Origin: Fusarium oxysporum f. sp. lycopersici 4287
Lineage: Eukaryota > Ascomycota > Sordariomycetes > Hypocreales > Nectriaceae
Direction: 5' to 3'
Length of the DNA: 64,000 nucleotides
Assembly (NCBI RefSeq): GCF_000149955.1
Contig: NC_030993.1
Coordinates: 1,216,068-1,280,067 of the forward strand
Made by a program: the position numbers and the translations under genes. Below the pieces are notes generated by a model that was not told the origin of the DNA, searched no databases, and saw only the letters and a list, made by a program, of their open reading frames with translations. This document shows, in pieces, positions 38,559 through 50,711 of this stretch (the stretch's first letter is position 1; each line of letters opens with the position of its first letter).

Positions 38559-41500
38559 ATGTTCTCAAACTTGACCAACATTGTCCAGAAAGCACAGCAG
38601 CTTATTGATCCTACCCAGGGACTCAATCTGTCCAGTTCCGACCGCAATCCTTCCAAGTCGTCCCTATTCCAAAGTCAATTCCGCCTCCCTGCCTCCCAGA
38701 CACCCCTCTACGAGATCAACGCTGAGCTTACTATTCCACCTTCCAACGCGACACACGGCGATAAGGATCAAGATAGAGGATGGCATTATGCTGGAAAACT
38801 GCATCTGTCAGAACACTTTATGTGCTTCTCAACAACTCCTACTAGCTTTGTCCAATCCGCCAGTACTTCCACGTCAACCGCTTTCACTGGCCAGACACAT
38901 GGCGGAGGCCCCAGCGGCAACGGCTTCACATTTCCATTATGTGCTATACGAAGAGTTGAGCGCCTGAATAGCCAGAACTTTCAGGTATGATCCATACTGG
39001 CGAGACGCTCATGCGTATTACTTAAACTGACCTCGCCATGTTCCAGTTCGCACTAGCTCTGACCACCTGGAATGGTCTTCTCGCCGACACTCCTAAAGAC
39101 AAGGACTCGAAGGACAAAAAGGACTTAAGAGAGCAACGTATTACAATACATCTTGCCGGGACCAGGCAGTCTTGCGAGCGTTTTTGTGATGGCCTCAAAA
39201 AAGGCCTAAGGGCAGGAGTTGGTAATGTAGCCAAGCTGCGACGAGTCGCTGCTGAGTGCTATTCTGAGCATCTCCTCAGAACCGAGGACAGGAAAAATGC
39301 CTCCCCACCAGACGCCGGCCTAGGAATGCTCTTCCGATACCCTGGCGACCCAAAGAAGCTACGGGACAGGGCGAAAATGCGCCTCTGGGCTGAGTATCTA
39401 CGTGACAATGGTCGAAACTTTACCCTGATCCGCCAACCAACTTTCCACAAGCTCATTCGCGTTGGTCTGCCAAACCGGCTCAGAGGCGAGATTTGGGAAC
39501 TCACATCTGGCTCGATTTATTTACGCCTGGAAAATCCAGCACTCTATACTGATACCCTGGCAAAGTTTGAAGGCCAAGAGTCGCTTGCTATCGACGAGAT
39601 CGAAAAGGACCTCAACCGAAGTCTTCCAGAGTATCCAGGCTTCCAAAGCGAGGATGGAATCAACCGCCTACGTCGGGTATTAACTGCTTACAGTTGGGTC
39701 AATACCGAGGTCGGATATTGTCAAGCCATGAATATTGTCGTGGCCGCATTATTGATTTACATGTCTGAAGCCCAGGCTTTCTTTCTCCTCTCAGCACTTT
39801 GCGACAGACTAGTTCCCGGGTATTACTCCACGACTATGTATGGAACCCTTCTTGATCAGAAGGTATTTGAATCCTTGGTGGAGAGGACAATGCCCATCCT
39901 CTGGGATCATCTTGTCAAAAGCGACGTGCAGTTGTCTGTCGTCTCGCTCCCTTGGTTTCTGTCACTTTACATCAACTCGATGCCCCTTGTCTTTGCCTTC
40001 CGTGTTCTGGACGTTTTCTTCGTCGAAGGGCCAAAGGTACTGTTTCAGGTAGGGTTGGCAATCTTGCGCATCAATGGCGAGGAGTTGCTTGATGCGGCGG
40101 ATGACGGGGCTTTCATTTCAGTTCTGAAGGCCTACTTCTCCCGCTTGGATGAGTCGGCTCACCCCAAGTCTGAAAATCCAAAGTTGCGTGCCGTGACCCG
40201 ATTCCAGGAACTGATGGTCGTGGCCTTCAAGGAGTTCGCAGGAATAACTCACAGCAGTATCACCGAGCTGCGTTTGAAGAATAAGGACGCCGTCCTCAAT
40301 AATATTGAGAACTTTGCTAAGAGGACCGCTATTCGCAATCTGGGTCCCGAAAGCAAATTGTTAAGTACTGATGAGCTTGGTTCACTATACGATCGGTTCT
40401 ACAATATCCTATACGAACGTCAGCAGAGGGACCATATGATTCAACAAGAGAAATTGCGGCGAGCGAGGTCAAGTAGGATGCGGGCATCTGAGATTTTCGC
40501 AACTCATCACGACGAAGTTGAAAAGGGACGCGTTGGATTAGGCCCAAGTACAAGCCTCATGGACTACGATGCATTCCGCGAATTTCTTGCAAGCATGTCA
40601 AAATGGGCTATATCGGATTCACCAGGTGCGACAAAGTATAGCAATTATGATGACCGTCAAAATATGTTTCACAGCGCCAAGCGGCCATCCGAACTAATGT
40701 CACCCTGGGGTGGAGGACCGGAGCCTGCTGATCACGAATTTTTGCAACGTTTATTCAAGAGGTGGGATGTGGATGGCAGCTCTGCCTTGACTCTTCAGAA
40801 CGTTGTTACAGGTCTAGCGCAGATCAAAGGGAAACGTGACATTATGGGCACTATTACATACTTCTTCGAGTTATATGACGACGATAAGGACGGCAAGGTT
40901 GACCGTGAAGGTATCCTACGGATCTCAGAAGCTTTGTTGTTTCTGTCTCGTCGGGGTCTAGAGGGCACATTGAGTCCTGGAACCTCCAGTGTCCTTGAAA
41001 GTGATTCAGCAAGCGGACATGAATCACAAGCTAGCTTACCGCCTGGTATATCGACTAATGAGAGGTTCCTGGGAAGTGTGAGTGCTTTTATAAGGCGGTG
41101 TTTCGAGTACGCCGATCCAGCTAGCGGGCATAATGACACGGCCTTGGCAAAACCAGATGATGAAGACTCGAGAGATGCGTTTGCTATAGGTGATGAGGAT
41201 GAGGATGAGGAAGATGAAGAAGATCTTTTGGGCCCCGAATCTCCAACCGGAACCCCGACAAAGGCTAAGAAACCCAGCCTCTCATCGGAGAGTTCTCTCA
41301 GCACTGCTGACAACCACGATGCGGCCTCACGACGCAGGGTCTCGAAAGCCAAATCTGAGGCGGCAAATGCGGCGCTAGATCCTGCGCATCCTCTGCACCT
41401 TACATTACCAACCTTCCGCATGGTTGTTCTCGCGGATGAGTTACTAGAACAATTCTTTGAGTCGTCTTTCCCAGCTTCTTTCCACATCATCGAGGGGCTA

Positions 41501-41998
41501 CCCAACACAACATCGTCAGCATCATCTCTTACAACATTCTCCAGTCTTGGATTTGGAGCTAGGCCTCCTATCCCCCCACCTGTCGCCCCTCCAGGAGCAG
41601 GCCGTGGCTTACGTGGCGTGCTCGATAACATCGTCACGGACGGAATGCGTGTCGCCACTGAGGTCAGAAGACGGATGGAGGAGGCTCAAAAGGAACTCGA
41701 GAAGAACGCTCTGCCCGGACAGCGACCTGAAGAAGATGAAGAAGATGACGATGATCTCGGAGTTGAAGTCGGCGTGAGAAAGGGACCTTCAGGTAGCAGC
41801 ACCGACATCGAACGACGATCCGTGAGGAGCTCGGACCGGGATTTATTAGATGGGGCAGATGCAGAGGCTGGCGCGTTAAGCAAACCTCAAGAACAGAGTT
41901 TACTCGATGTGATCCCCAACGAAGGCAGGCCCCGTGCTGGTACCGCGACTTCGACGGGGTCGACTGGAGGATCGGCAGTGGTAGAGTTTGAAGGATAG
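38559..41998 (+). CDS. GYP2: GRAM-TBC-EF-hand Rab GTPase-activating protein (Gyp2/Mdr1-like), 1125 aa
   Basis: Exons are 38559-38984 and 39047-41998. The intron of 62 nt splits the GRAM-like N-terminal domain between NSQNFQ and FALALTTW. The order is: GRAM-like lipid-binding region (about residues 45-205), TBC domain (about 280-490), EF-hand-like region (about 710-770), acidic and Ser-rich linkers, and a disordered C-terminus. Both TBC catalytic fingers are present: Arg in IEKDLNRSLPE and Gln in VGYCQAMNIV (usually YCQGMN). The EF-hand loop DDDKDGKVDREG has Asp at positions 1, 3, 5 and 9 but Gly at position 12, where Glu is usual, so calcium binding may be weak. Yeast Gyp2/Mdr1 stimulates GTP hydrolysis by Rab proteins such as Ypt6 in Golgi/endosome traffic. 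The longer acidic tail is typical of filamentous fungi. Confidence 0.93.
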
Positions 41999-42989
41999 AG
42001 CTGTGATGTTAGTGTCACGAAATGGCATTGTAAACAACGAAATGAAATGTTCATGGTTGTCAACCATGTCCACATCGTGTAGAGCTTTTGTTTTGTTTTT
42101 TTGAGCAGGTGAATGACTGTAACCGAACTATTGGGAGGGCGGATTGGCGTAACCTGCACAGGAGCGTCAGTATGGGATGGTAGAGGGCAACGCTTCATCA
42201 AAGTTCTCAGATGTAGCTTGACGAGAAGTCTTCGATATTTGTATCTACGAGCACGGGTATTCCTGACTACTGGGAATATGAAATTTATAGTAAGGAGCTT
42301 GTTGACCAGGCACTATGCATCTGCCGAGAGGTAAGAGAATGTGACCTTCGTGCAATAAGCTTCGACTTGAAATTCTCTAGATGTTCCAAGTAACTATATG
42401 TCTCGCTTAAAAGGAAATTTGTTCAACAGGGTTTTCTTGTTTGGCATAACCCGTCACTTTCGATACTTAGTGGATAAGCGGTGGATAGGAATGAAGGAAG
42501 AGTTTAGCAACTGACTAACATATTAAAAGCTGCTTTGTGGAAGTGAATCAACAGATTGTTGGCATGGCATTGGGTCTTGATATCAAAATTACTCTTCGAC
42601 ATATAAGGGTAACACATATAGTGTCATATGAGAAGGCCAAATCGACTTTAGATGAGGGATATTGATGTCGATCATTGATATTTGTAAAATACCTAGGTAT
42701 GTATGTACTGACTTGGAATTACCTTACCTACCTAGTGTAAAAGAATGATGCTTAAAAAACTTAGATGGCGCGACAATACCCCGCTATCCAAGAATGACAT
42801 CATCAGCGCCGATACGCATGTAATCAACAACCTTGAGTACTTACCTTAGATAAGGTTATTAGTGGCAGGAGATGAGTCTTGTCTGCGTCCCAGCTAGATT
42901 TGAGAGCATAGTCCTCTCAAGCAATACTTTCAAACTATTTTGGGCCGTTATACAATCAAGAGGAATCCGGTTAATGCGCTCACCTCGTT
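41999..42989. other. Intergenic, TBC gene to SDR
   Basis: AT-rich, no gene. It contains ACCTAGGTAT at 42691 and ACCTTACCTACCTAG at 42721, copies of the recurring promoter motif described in the findings. Confidence 0.6.
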
Positions 42990-43975
42990 ATGGCAGTCAT
43001 ACTAATTGTAGGAGCTACTCGTGGCTTGGGTGCCAGCATCACCAAGAAGTACGCCGAAAAGAGCGAAAACACCGTCTACGGTACGACCAGATCATCCGAG
43101 GGTCCGAAAGATTCACCCTCAGGAGTCAAATGGCTTTCTGATATCGACCTCATGCAATCTAACGCTGGTCAGAAGCTGGCCAGTCTGCTAGACCCAGCTC
43201 AGCCACTCGACTCGGTGGTGAGTAGCATTTCCAATTCCAGCAATAGGATCAGAGTCAACGTTTCACGATACTAAGGAACAAGGAAAGATTATCACAGCCG
43301 GTTACTTTGCTACAGAAGACCTTACCTGGGACAAAGGTCCAAAATGGGAGGAAGAGCAGCGGATGTATACGACCAGCTCCATTGCCCCCGTCTTTATCGT
43401 CCACCAGCTCATCCACAAAGGTCTCTTGCGCAAGGGTTCCAAAGTGGTGCTTGTATCTTCCGAGTCTGGCAGTATCACTCTGCGACATCCAAAAGAAGGG
43501 GGTGGCAACTACGCTCATCACGCCAGCAAGGCGGCTCTCAACATGGTTGGCAAGCTGCTTAGCTTGGATCTTAAGGACCAGGGCGTCATTGTCAGCATCG
43601 TGCACCCAGGCTTTATGCGAACTGAAATGACAAAAGGCGTAGGGTTTGACAAGTTCTGGGATGAAGGTGGAGGTGAGACCTCGCAAGCACTTGTTATACA
43701 TGGTGTTGTGGAAGCTAACAAGAGTTTGATCAACTAGCTGTGACACCAGACAAGGCGGCGGCGAGCCTCATCAACTGGATCGACAATCTTGATATTAGCA
43801 AAACAGGAGAATACTGGGCACCACGAGGACCGCGTGAGTAGCTTCCAAAACGATTTGCGCTGTGGCATGCCAATGGAGTGCTGACTAACGATTATCTGCT
43901 TGATTAGGGGATATTGGGACTGCTGAGGTTGTCCTGGGTGAAGACTTAGCTACACCACTGCATCTACCCTGGTAA
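42990..43975 (+). CDS. Short-chain dehydrogenase/reductase, C-factor-like, 258 aa, atypical active site
   Basis: Four exons (42990-43217, 43288-43672, 43738-43833, 43908-43975) are joined by introns of 70, 65 and 74 nt with GTGAGT/GTGAGA donors. The Rossmann start MAVILIVGATRGLGASI carries the GxxxGxG cofactor loop. SSESGSITL supplies the catalytic Ser region, and NYAHHASKAALNMVGKLL holds the Lys. In the usual YxxxK spacing the Tyr position is His (HHASK), with a Tyr three residues earlier. The NNAG motif reads ITAG. The C-terminus VSIVHPGFMRTEMTK fits the family. The substrate cannot be told. The altered active site occurs, as far as I recall, in a fungal subgroup annotated as C-factor-like, so it may be a real subfamily and not damage. 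Confidence 0.9.
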
Positions 43976-46900
43976 AGCAAACGGTAACGGCTCCAGTCTA
44001 TCAACATCGCTTTAACGACAACGGCTGGACTGAAGCTGTTGCTGGTAGGAGGCTAGGAGCCGTCGACAAATAAGTGGATATTACTGACCGGAAATTACTG
44101 CAATTTCACCTATCGGCAACGCGCTTCGAAGCAACGTACCTCTGTACCCCGTACAATTCTTCCTTCTAGACGAGGCAAGCCTAGGCAAGCTATCGTCTTT
44201 GCCTATTGCGGGTGACGAAATTGAAGAGTGTGGGGTTGGGGGAATCAGGGTCCTTACGTAGCAATGGACTAGCAAAGTCACGATACTGCATCAGGTCTGG
44301 CTGCAATAATTAACCTAGCTTGGCAGATCATTAATTATGAACTTATGATCATCATACAGAATCATAAATGGTGCCCGGTGCTTTGTCGCGTTACGCAAGT
44401 GAGTGGTTCCGTCTTCTCATATGATTAGGATCGGCCGCAGGTTATGAGGCGCTGTCCCACCACAAAGAATGAGCTGCATGCTTGATTGCGACTAAAGGTC
44501 ATCACGATGGATCCTGCTGTCTACGCCGAGGTTCGCATCATTCCCCCGTTCGGACGGGAGATTGCTCAAGATTTGCCTACAACAGGAAACTTACAGTCCA
44601 TGCATTCTTGATGCTACTCCAAGTACGAGTTGCAGATATAGTAGGATAGATGGTGGCTCCATTATATAGCACGTGGTCATGATCCCTAGCCAAGACACCA
44701 GCCAAGTCCGGGTATTGTAATTAGAATGCTACTATTCAGGTTCAGTCTGGACCGGGCTCGATCGAGCTTTTGACTGACAAGGTCAAGGAAATGTGGAATG
44801 AAAGAACACGAGGCTGGGTTTCTGAGTGTTTGCTCTGTGCTGTGTCTCTTACTGCTCTTGTTGTGAATAGGCGTCTATCTTTGGTGCAGCTGCCTTGCAG
44901 GAGGGCTTGACTGACATTGGCATTAACGAGATATTGTCTAATATCTCGACCGCGCATCTTGCCTGATAATACAAGATCTCAACGGCCGGGTTGTGCATGG
45001 TAAGCCTCCAACAGAGACACCCCTGAAGTTGACAAAGAAGACGAAAAAGGAGACTGATAAAAAGTAAATTTGAGCCATCATCGATAATCGGGGCTGTTGT
45101 TAGTTGTGGAGTTTGGCTTCTTTGGCGTCAGGGGCACGGCGTTTTGTTACTTGTGGAGAAGAGGCGGCTCCTTCATTGGCTGGGCTAGGTTTAGTGATTG
45201 CCATGGATGTTTAAAGGGGTAGGGTGACCTTGTGTTCGGCCGACATCCACTAGGAAATGACAGTGCGACCAGGATACATGCAAGCTAGGCAAGGTAAGGA
45301 AGCAATGCTAGGGATACAATGATGCTGATGCTAATATATATGTATGTGAATCCCTTAGTTTCCAAATCCACTGTTCGATCGTAGACATGCACAGTAACCC
45401 ACGTAACAGTCAGGGAAATCAAACGGAGTTCTAGGCGTCCTCAGAATACGGCATGGCGGCGGCATGGCCGGTACGAGGCCTGGGTGGGCCAGGCCAGCCA
45501 GGGCATCCATAAGCCAGGTCGAACAATCTGGGTACCTAGGTAGGTAGTCTACCTTGCTAGTGAAAGCCTCTCCGATGTCTACGATCCAAGTCAGCTGCCG
45601 CCACCTTCTCGAATCAGGACCAGACTTTGACCCGGTACTTGAAAGTTTAGGGACATGGGTGATGAAGCTAGAATTTACAAAAAGTACATAGTTGTATAAG
45701 ACTCAATGCTTTCGGTCCATGCTTCGACATACAGAGTAGCATGCTGATGATGGGGCTAGGTTCTGGTAACTGCCAATACCTATGCAGGAGGCGTTGCAGT
45801 TGTCGGGTGCCGTTGAAATAAGGCTGTTGCAAAGTCTCAAACTGGACGATGCAAAGATTGGACAGGGAAATGTTAAATCACAGCCACAGGCACAAATGTC
45901 CGTAGCTCAAGTCAGACTTTGTAGGTACCTACCTTACTTTTGATAATTAGATCGGAAGCTGGACCAAGCTCGATTCAGCTCAGCCAAGGTTGACCAGACT
46001 GGCGCTGAGTTGCTTCCTCCCCAGCTCCTGTCGTCTCTACCCCAAAATCTGATGCACTAACTAAGTACCTCTAGGTAACCTTACCTTGCCTGCCAGCCTG
46101 CACAAACAACTGACTCTTTCCCCGTCTGACCACATTCACCGACTGGCTTCAGCAGCCCAGACGTATATACTGTAGAGCTACCTTACCTATACCCTAGGCC
46201 TGGCATTTCCCCATTCGTTCTGGTCCGTACTTGCCCGGCCAAGCTTCTCAGAAGGCTTCTCATGCCTCCACCTTTCTCCCTCTCCATTGAACGTTTTGAT
46301 CTTCTTTCACCCTCAATTCCACACAACGTTCACTTCTCTGGCTTGCGGCTCAAGTTGCCTCGAGCGCTCCTTTCTTCTTCCTTTCCTCCTTCTCCTCTGT
46401 CACCCCATTCACTGACACGGCCAACACAACTAAGGTAGAGATTGGCAATCCATTCCTTTCATCATAGCACCGCCGTTATACAGTACCGAGAACCTCACGA
46501 ACTCTTGAACAAAACCGAATTAAGGCAGCATATCGCTCACGCAGTATCCATCGTCCACCTTCTATCCTTCACACACCTCTGTTCGCTGTCGAGCCTTTTT
46601 GAAGCTTGACCCCGGAACCACTGATCTCAATCTCAAGGCCAATTCTCATTTGTGTTCCACCAACCGACGGAGCGACCTTTTCATCAACAATAGCCCCTCT
46701 TGGCTCCGCTGTCACCATCGATCACAGCTCAACAAATACAGCTACTTTGTCTCTCCAATTGCAGGCACTGGAATATCCTGTTTACAGGTCTAAAAGTCAA
46801 CGACACTGCTCGAAAATCCATCCTTTCTGGACCCTGATTATATCTTCTTCTTGTTGTCCTCCACCCCTGTCTGGCAACATCGTGTATGACCCAGTGGTCA

Positions 46901-47693
46901 ACCCCTGCCAGTCCCGCCTTTGAATAGGCCCCTGCCCAAGTTCGACAGCCGTGAGCATTGACCTGCCCCGCTAACAGGCCTATCGACGAGTCGCCAAACT
47001 CGACCCCGAGTGGTTCAGCCAAGCACCTGCAAATTGAACATCCTTCACCAGCATTTTGTTGATTTCAGGCACTTGGCTTTGCAAAATACGTTCAGCAGGG
47101 ACCCATTCCATCTTTTGCATTGGGGACTACCATATCAATTAGCCTCCCCGCCTCAGACAATCGATCCCTCTTGAACCTACCAATTCAACAAGAGCTTCAA
47201 CCCAGGGGCATCTGCCGCTAAGACGATCGCACTACTTTCTCAGGCCAGCCAGCCCCTTTCCGAGCCCTTGGCCCTTGGGCACCACGAAGGCCACTTCACC
47301 CCAGAGCTATTGACCCACCGGGTGCCTGAACAAAGTTGAAAGTTGAACGGCAGAACGGGGATTCGAATCGCGTTTGAGTGGCGTACCGTACTCTTATTGA
47401 CTTGGTATGACGCTGGGTCTGAGCTTCCAGGACAGAGGAATTTAATCCATCCCGACCTACGTATTTTACCACGGCCAGCTCTTTGACTTTCAACTCTTGG
47501 CGAAGTTGCTTTCGTCCTTGTTTGCGCAAGCCCAGGCTCTATTTCTATCTTTTATACGACACACGTAACGCATTGTTTTACCTGGCGTTGCAACGGCTGC
47601 CGTTTCCTCTGTTACTCTACATCAATTGGCTCCGCATTCTCTCCTGGATCTTCAAATCAGAAACACAAGCCCAAGCTTGACCCCTTTGCAATC
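43976..47693. other. Intergenic, 3.7 kb, with the PAL1 promoter and leader
   Basis: No gene is seen. From about 45500 to 46200 there are several TACCTAGGTA, AGGTACCT and CTACCTTACCT motifs (45531, 45921, 46066, 46178). A strongly CT-rich block at 46255-46430 is the likely core promoter of PAL1. That would give a leader of about 1.2 kb with several short upstream open frames. Confidence 0.6.
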
Positions 47694-49790
47694 ATGTCTA
47701 CTGCTCAGTCTTTTCAGTCCGGTAAGCGCCCGCCCCTTGATTTCGCTTTGATGTGATCTGCGACAACCACCCCATTCCCAAAGTTTCCCCTTCTGTTTTC
47801 ACCGGGATTCGCGTCCGATAGCTGCCAAAGCTCGGCGCTTGGAATCTTGTAAACAAAGGAGACTGGATCAACTGTAATGTTGAATGGATCGCAAGTCAAC
47901 TTGGCGGAACAATTCATCAGAAGCTAGCTGGTCGGTCCACTTGGCTGGCATCCATCTTGTGTCATGCTGAGGAGATTGTCTGTTTCATCTTGGCCCATCT
48001 GTCGTCGTCATTGCATGCATGCGCCCGTTTATCTGGCACCCAGCTGATAGGTTTTCTTGGAAACAGGCCACACCAGTTCTGGTCAATCTCCTGGCCTCAC
48101 ACTCAACTTATCTTCTAATAACCCCTTCCGCAACCGCGCACCATCTCCAGCCAGTGCCGACCTTCTTTTCCCCAGCAAACCCGCCTCTCCCTTTGACGAC
48201 CCCCCAGCACGACCTTTATCGCGAAATCCATTTCTCGATCAGCCACCGGTTGATTTATTGTCACAGCCTCTTAGGTCACCTGGAGCGATGTCATCTCACT
48301 CAGACTCTAAGTCTCTTTCAGCCGAGGAAATTTTTGTATGTACTTCAGTCAATATCTTTCTCCCACTGCCTCTCAAACATGCAGGGAATGGTTTATTCTC
48401 GATGGCGTCGCCGACGATTTTTTGCACTGATGTTAACTTGCCGTTAAACAGAACTCCATGACTCTCGATGATGCTTCCAACGACCGAGCAAGACAGCAGG
48501 CCACTCGCCGACCGATGAACGGACCGCCTCCAAGACGCGGCGGCGAAAACCCGCCGCCTGAGAATGGCAGCCACCGCCCTTCGCGTTCCCAGGAAGAAGC
48601 TCTTCGTGCTCGAAGGATGCAAGGTTCTGGACCCCGACCGCAACAGAGCTCACCGCAACGACGTGCCCCACCACGACGTCCTCGACGGAATTCTGAGTCC
48701 TCTTTGGTCGATTTTGATGCGCGCCCAATCACAGAGGAGGAGAAAAGAATGATCGAGGCGGCCCGACGACGTGAATACGAACGACAGCGTCGCGGAGAGG
48801 GCAAGGAGCGCGGTGATAGAAGCGACCGTGACCGTGACCGCGATCGTCGGGAGCGGGGAGATAGGGAGAAGACCAGTCGCCCCAGCAGAAAGATGGACAT
48901 TATTGATCAACTTGATGCCACAAGCATTTACGGGACTGGACGTACGTTCACCCCTCCCTAATCCTAGACTTCAGTGTTGCTAACACAGTACAGTGTTCCA
49001 TCATGATGGACCCTTCGACGCCCTGAACCCCCACCGAAATCGCCAAAACGCGAGACGTGCGCCAATGCAAGCCTTCCCCAAAGATTCACTAAACAATTCT
49101 CTTGGAGGCGCTGGACCGCTTAATGCTCGAGCTGACCATTCAGTTCTCATGGGAAATGCCACGGATGAGGCTTTCAGAGATTTTTCTGCACCTTCAAAAG
49201 CCCGTAGCAAGGAGCCTGCCATTTTTGATGCCTCGGGCCGAGACCAGATTGTTCATGGAGATGAGTCTGTTGGCCTAGGCACCTCAACTTTCTTGGAAGG
49301 GACCCCCGCTGCGCGAAGTGCCATTCAGCGCCACCAGGCTGAACAGGCTCAGGAAAATATGGAGAGTGGTCTACAGCGCAAGAAGTCGCTTGCACAGCGC
49401 ATTCGCCACATTAATAAGGGTCCTCGCGATTATAGTCAGTCAGGGCGCCCCAATGGCGAATATTCCAGAATCACCCCAGATGCCTATCCGACAGCAGCCA
49501 GCACCAGTTCAGACAACAATCCCTTCTTTGCCGAATTCGGTAAAGGCGAGGAGGGTTTCAGTGTAAGGCCACGAGATGGCTCAATGACATCCAACAGCCC
49601 TCCTGGAGCGAGACGCCCTTCTGCCGGAGCTGTCCTTGAGCGACGGGCGACAACTGATGCTGCTACAACTTTGGACGATGCCCCAGCAAAGCCTACCGGG
49701 CTTATGGGACGAATGAAGAGCTTAAAGGGACGGAAGCCTCGGCCAGAGATACCTAGCAACGGGCCCGGTGTGCCCGGAACGGCCGTTTAG
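47694..49790 (+). CDS. PAL1: Pal1 cell-morphology protein, 527 aa
   Basis: Four exons (47694-47721, 48067-48335, 48452-48941, 48994-49790) join in frame. Introns are 345, 116 and 52 nt with GTAAGC, GTATGT and GTACGT donors. Exon 1 encodes only nine full codons (MSTAQSFQS). The conserved Pal1 core spans the third intron: MDIIDQLDATSIYGTGLFHH, then GPFDALNPHRNR, APMQAFPKDSLNN, GPLNARADHSVLMGNATDEA. Before it lies a basic, Arg/Asp-repeat disordered region. After it lies a Ser/Pro-rich tail with NPFF, close to the NPF motif bound by EH domains. Fission yeast Pal1 localises to growth zones and maintains cylindrical shape. Budding yeast Pal1 is an early endocytic-site protein that interacts with Ede1. 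A role in hyphal polarity is inferred from these. Confidence 0.93.
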
Positions 49791-50711
49791 TGGAGGACAG
49801 GTGCCGGGCGACTCCTTGACTCAAGTCGAAGTCCGAAGCGATGGCAGTCAAGGCAGGACAGCCTTGTGGAGAATATAAATGAGCACGCGAATGAAAGTTC
49901 GTGGGCTAATAGTCTGCCAACACGAGATCAAGAAAATGCGGCGCCAAGAGAGGCAGAGAGGTGTGCCGTGTACGCCTCAAGCACGGTACAAGAATCTGAA
50001 CCATTGCTTTACGATGCTGCAGAGGTCGAAGCAAAGAGACTTGGCCAGGCACACAATTATTCAAGAAAGCGGTATGCAAATGCGACGAGATAAGGTCTAT
50101 TTGGTCTCTCCAGATACCGATGAAGTTTCTATTTATTATCTTCTTTTTGTTGAGTTTGGGATGGGGCGGGTAGCATGGGTTATAGGAAACCAAGCCCATA
50201 GGTCGGGTCATTTGCTCTGTTTTGGAGATTTACGTCAAGCAGGTCTGACTTGGCAGGAACCTCATGAGCTTGAGTCGTCTCCAGGTCGTCACGATGCCAG
50301 AAAGGAAGTGGGACCACCGACCGAGACCTGGGAGGTTATTATGAAGCCTTTTTTGTATGTTTTATATCAGGACTTGATGTCTGATCATGGCATCAATAAA
50401 TTCAAATGCGATGTTATCGTGTGTAAACAATAACCTTGGCTCTGCCTTGATTTGCTTTAGAGGTTGTTAGCCATTTCAAGAGACAATATCATTCTCAACT
50501 TTGAGTATATCGATCCTCCTGATATCATACTTAGCAAGGCTTCAAAGGAAAGCATGCAATTCATGTTTTGTTATGGCAGTATTGAGCTGGTCTGGTCGTT
50601 GTCGCTTTGGGGCTATCTTGAAGCCTATATAAACCATGAGGAGCAGTAATGCACTTGGACCTTGCATCCATAGCACCAACCGAATTATAGTGCCAGGCCA
50701 CAAGCTACTCC
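49791..50711. other. Intergenic, PAL1 3' flank
   Basis: A 184-codon open frame at 49879-50433 has no recognisable motif and an unlikely composition. It is best read as PAL1 3' UTR plus spacer. Confidence 0.6.

Noticed and set aside
40795..41658. 287-codon minus-strand open frame inside the Rab GAP gene
   Set aside because: It is antisense to the conserved coding sequence, Ser/Arg-rich and low in information. It is a shadow frame.
47355..47375. GGATTCGAATCGC resembling a tRNA B box
   Set aside because: No A box or cloverleaf can be formed around it. It lies in the PAL1 leader.
49879..50433. 184-codon plus-strand frame after PAL1
   Set aside because: No motif, unusual composition, and no clear start. 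It is more likely PAL1 3' UTR and spacer.
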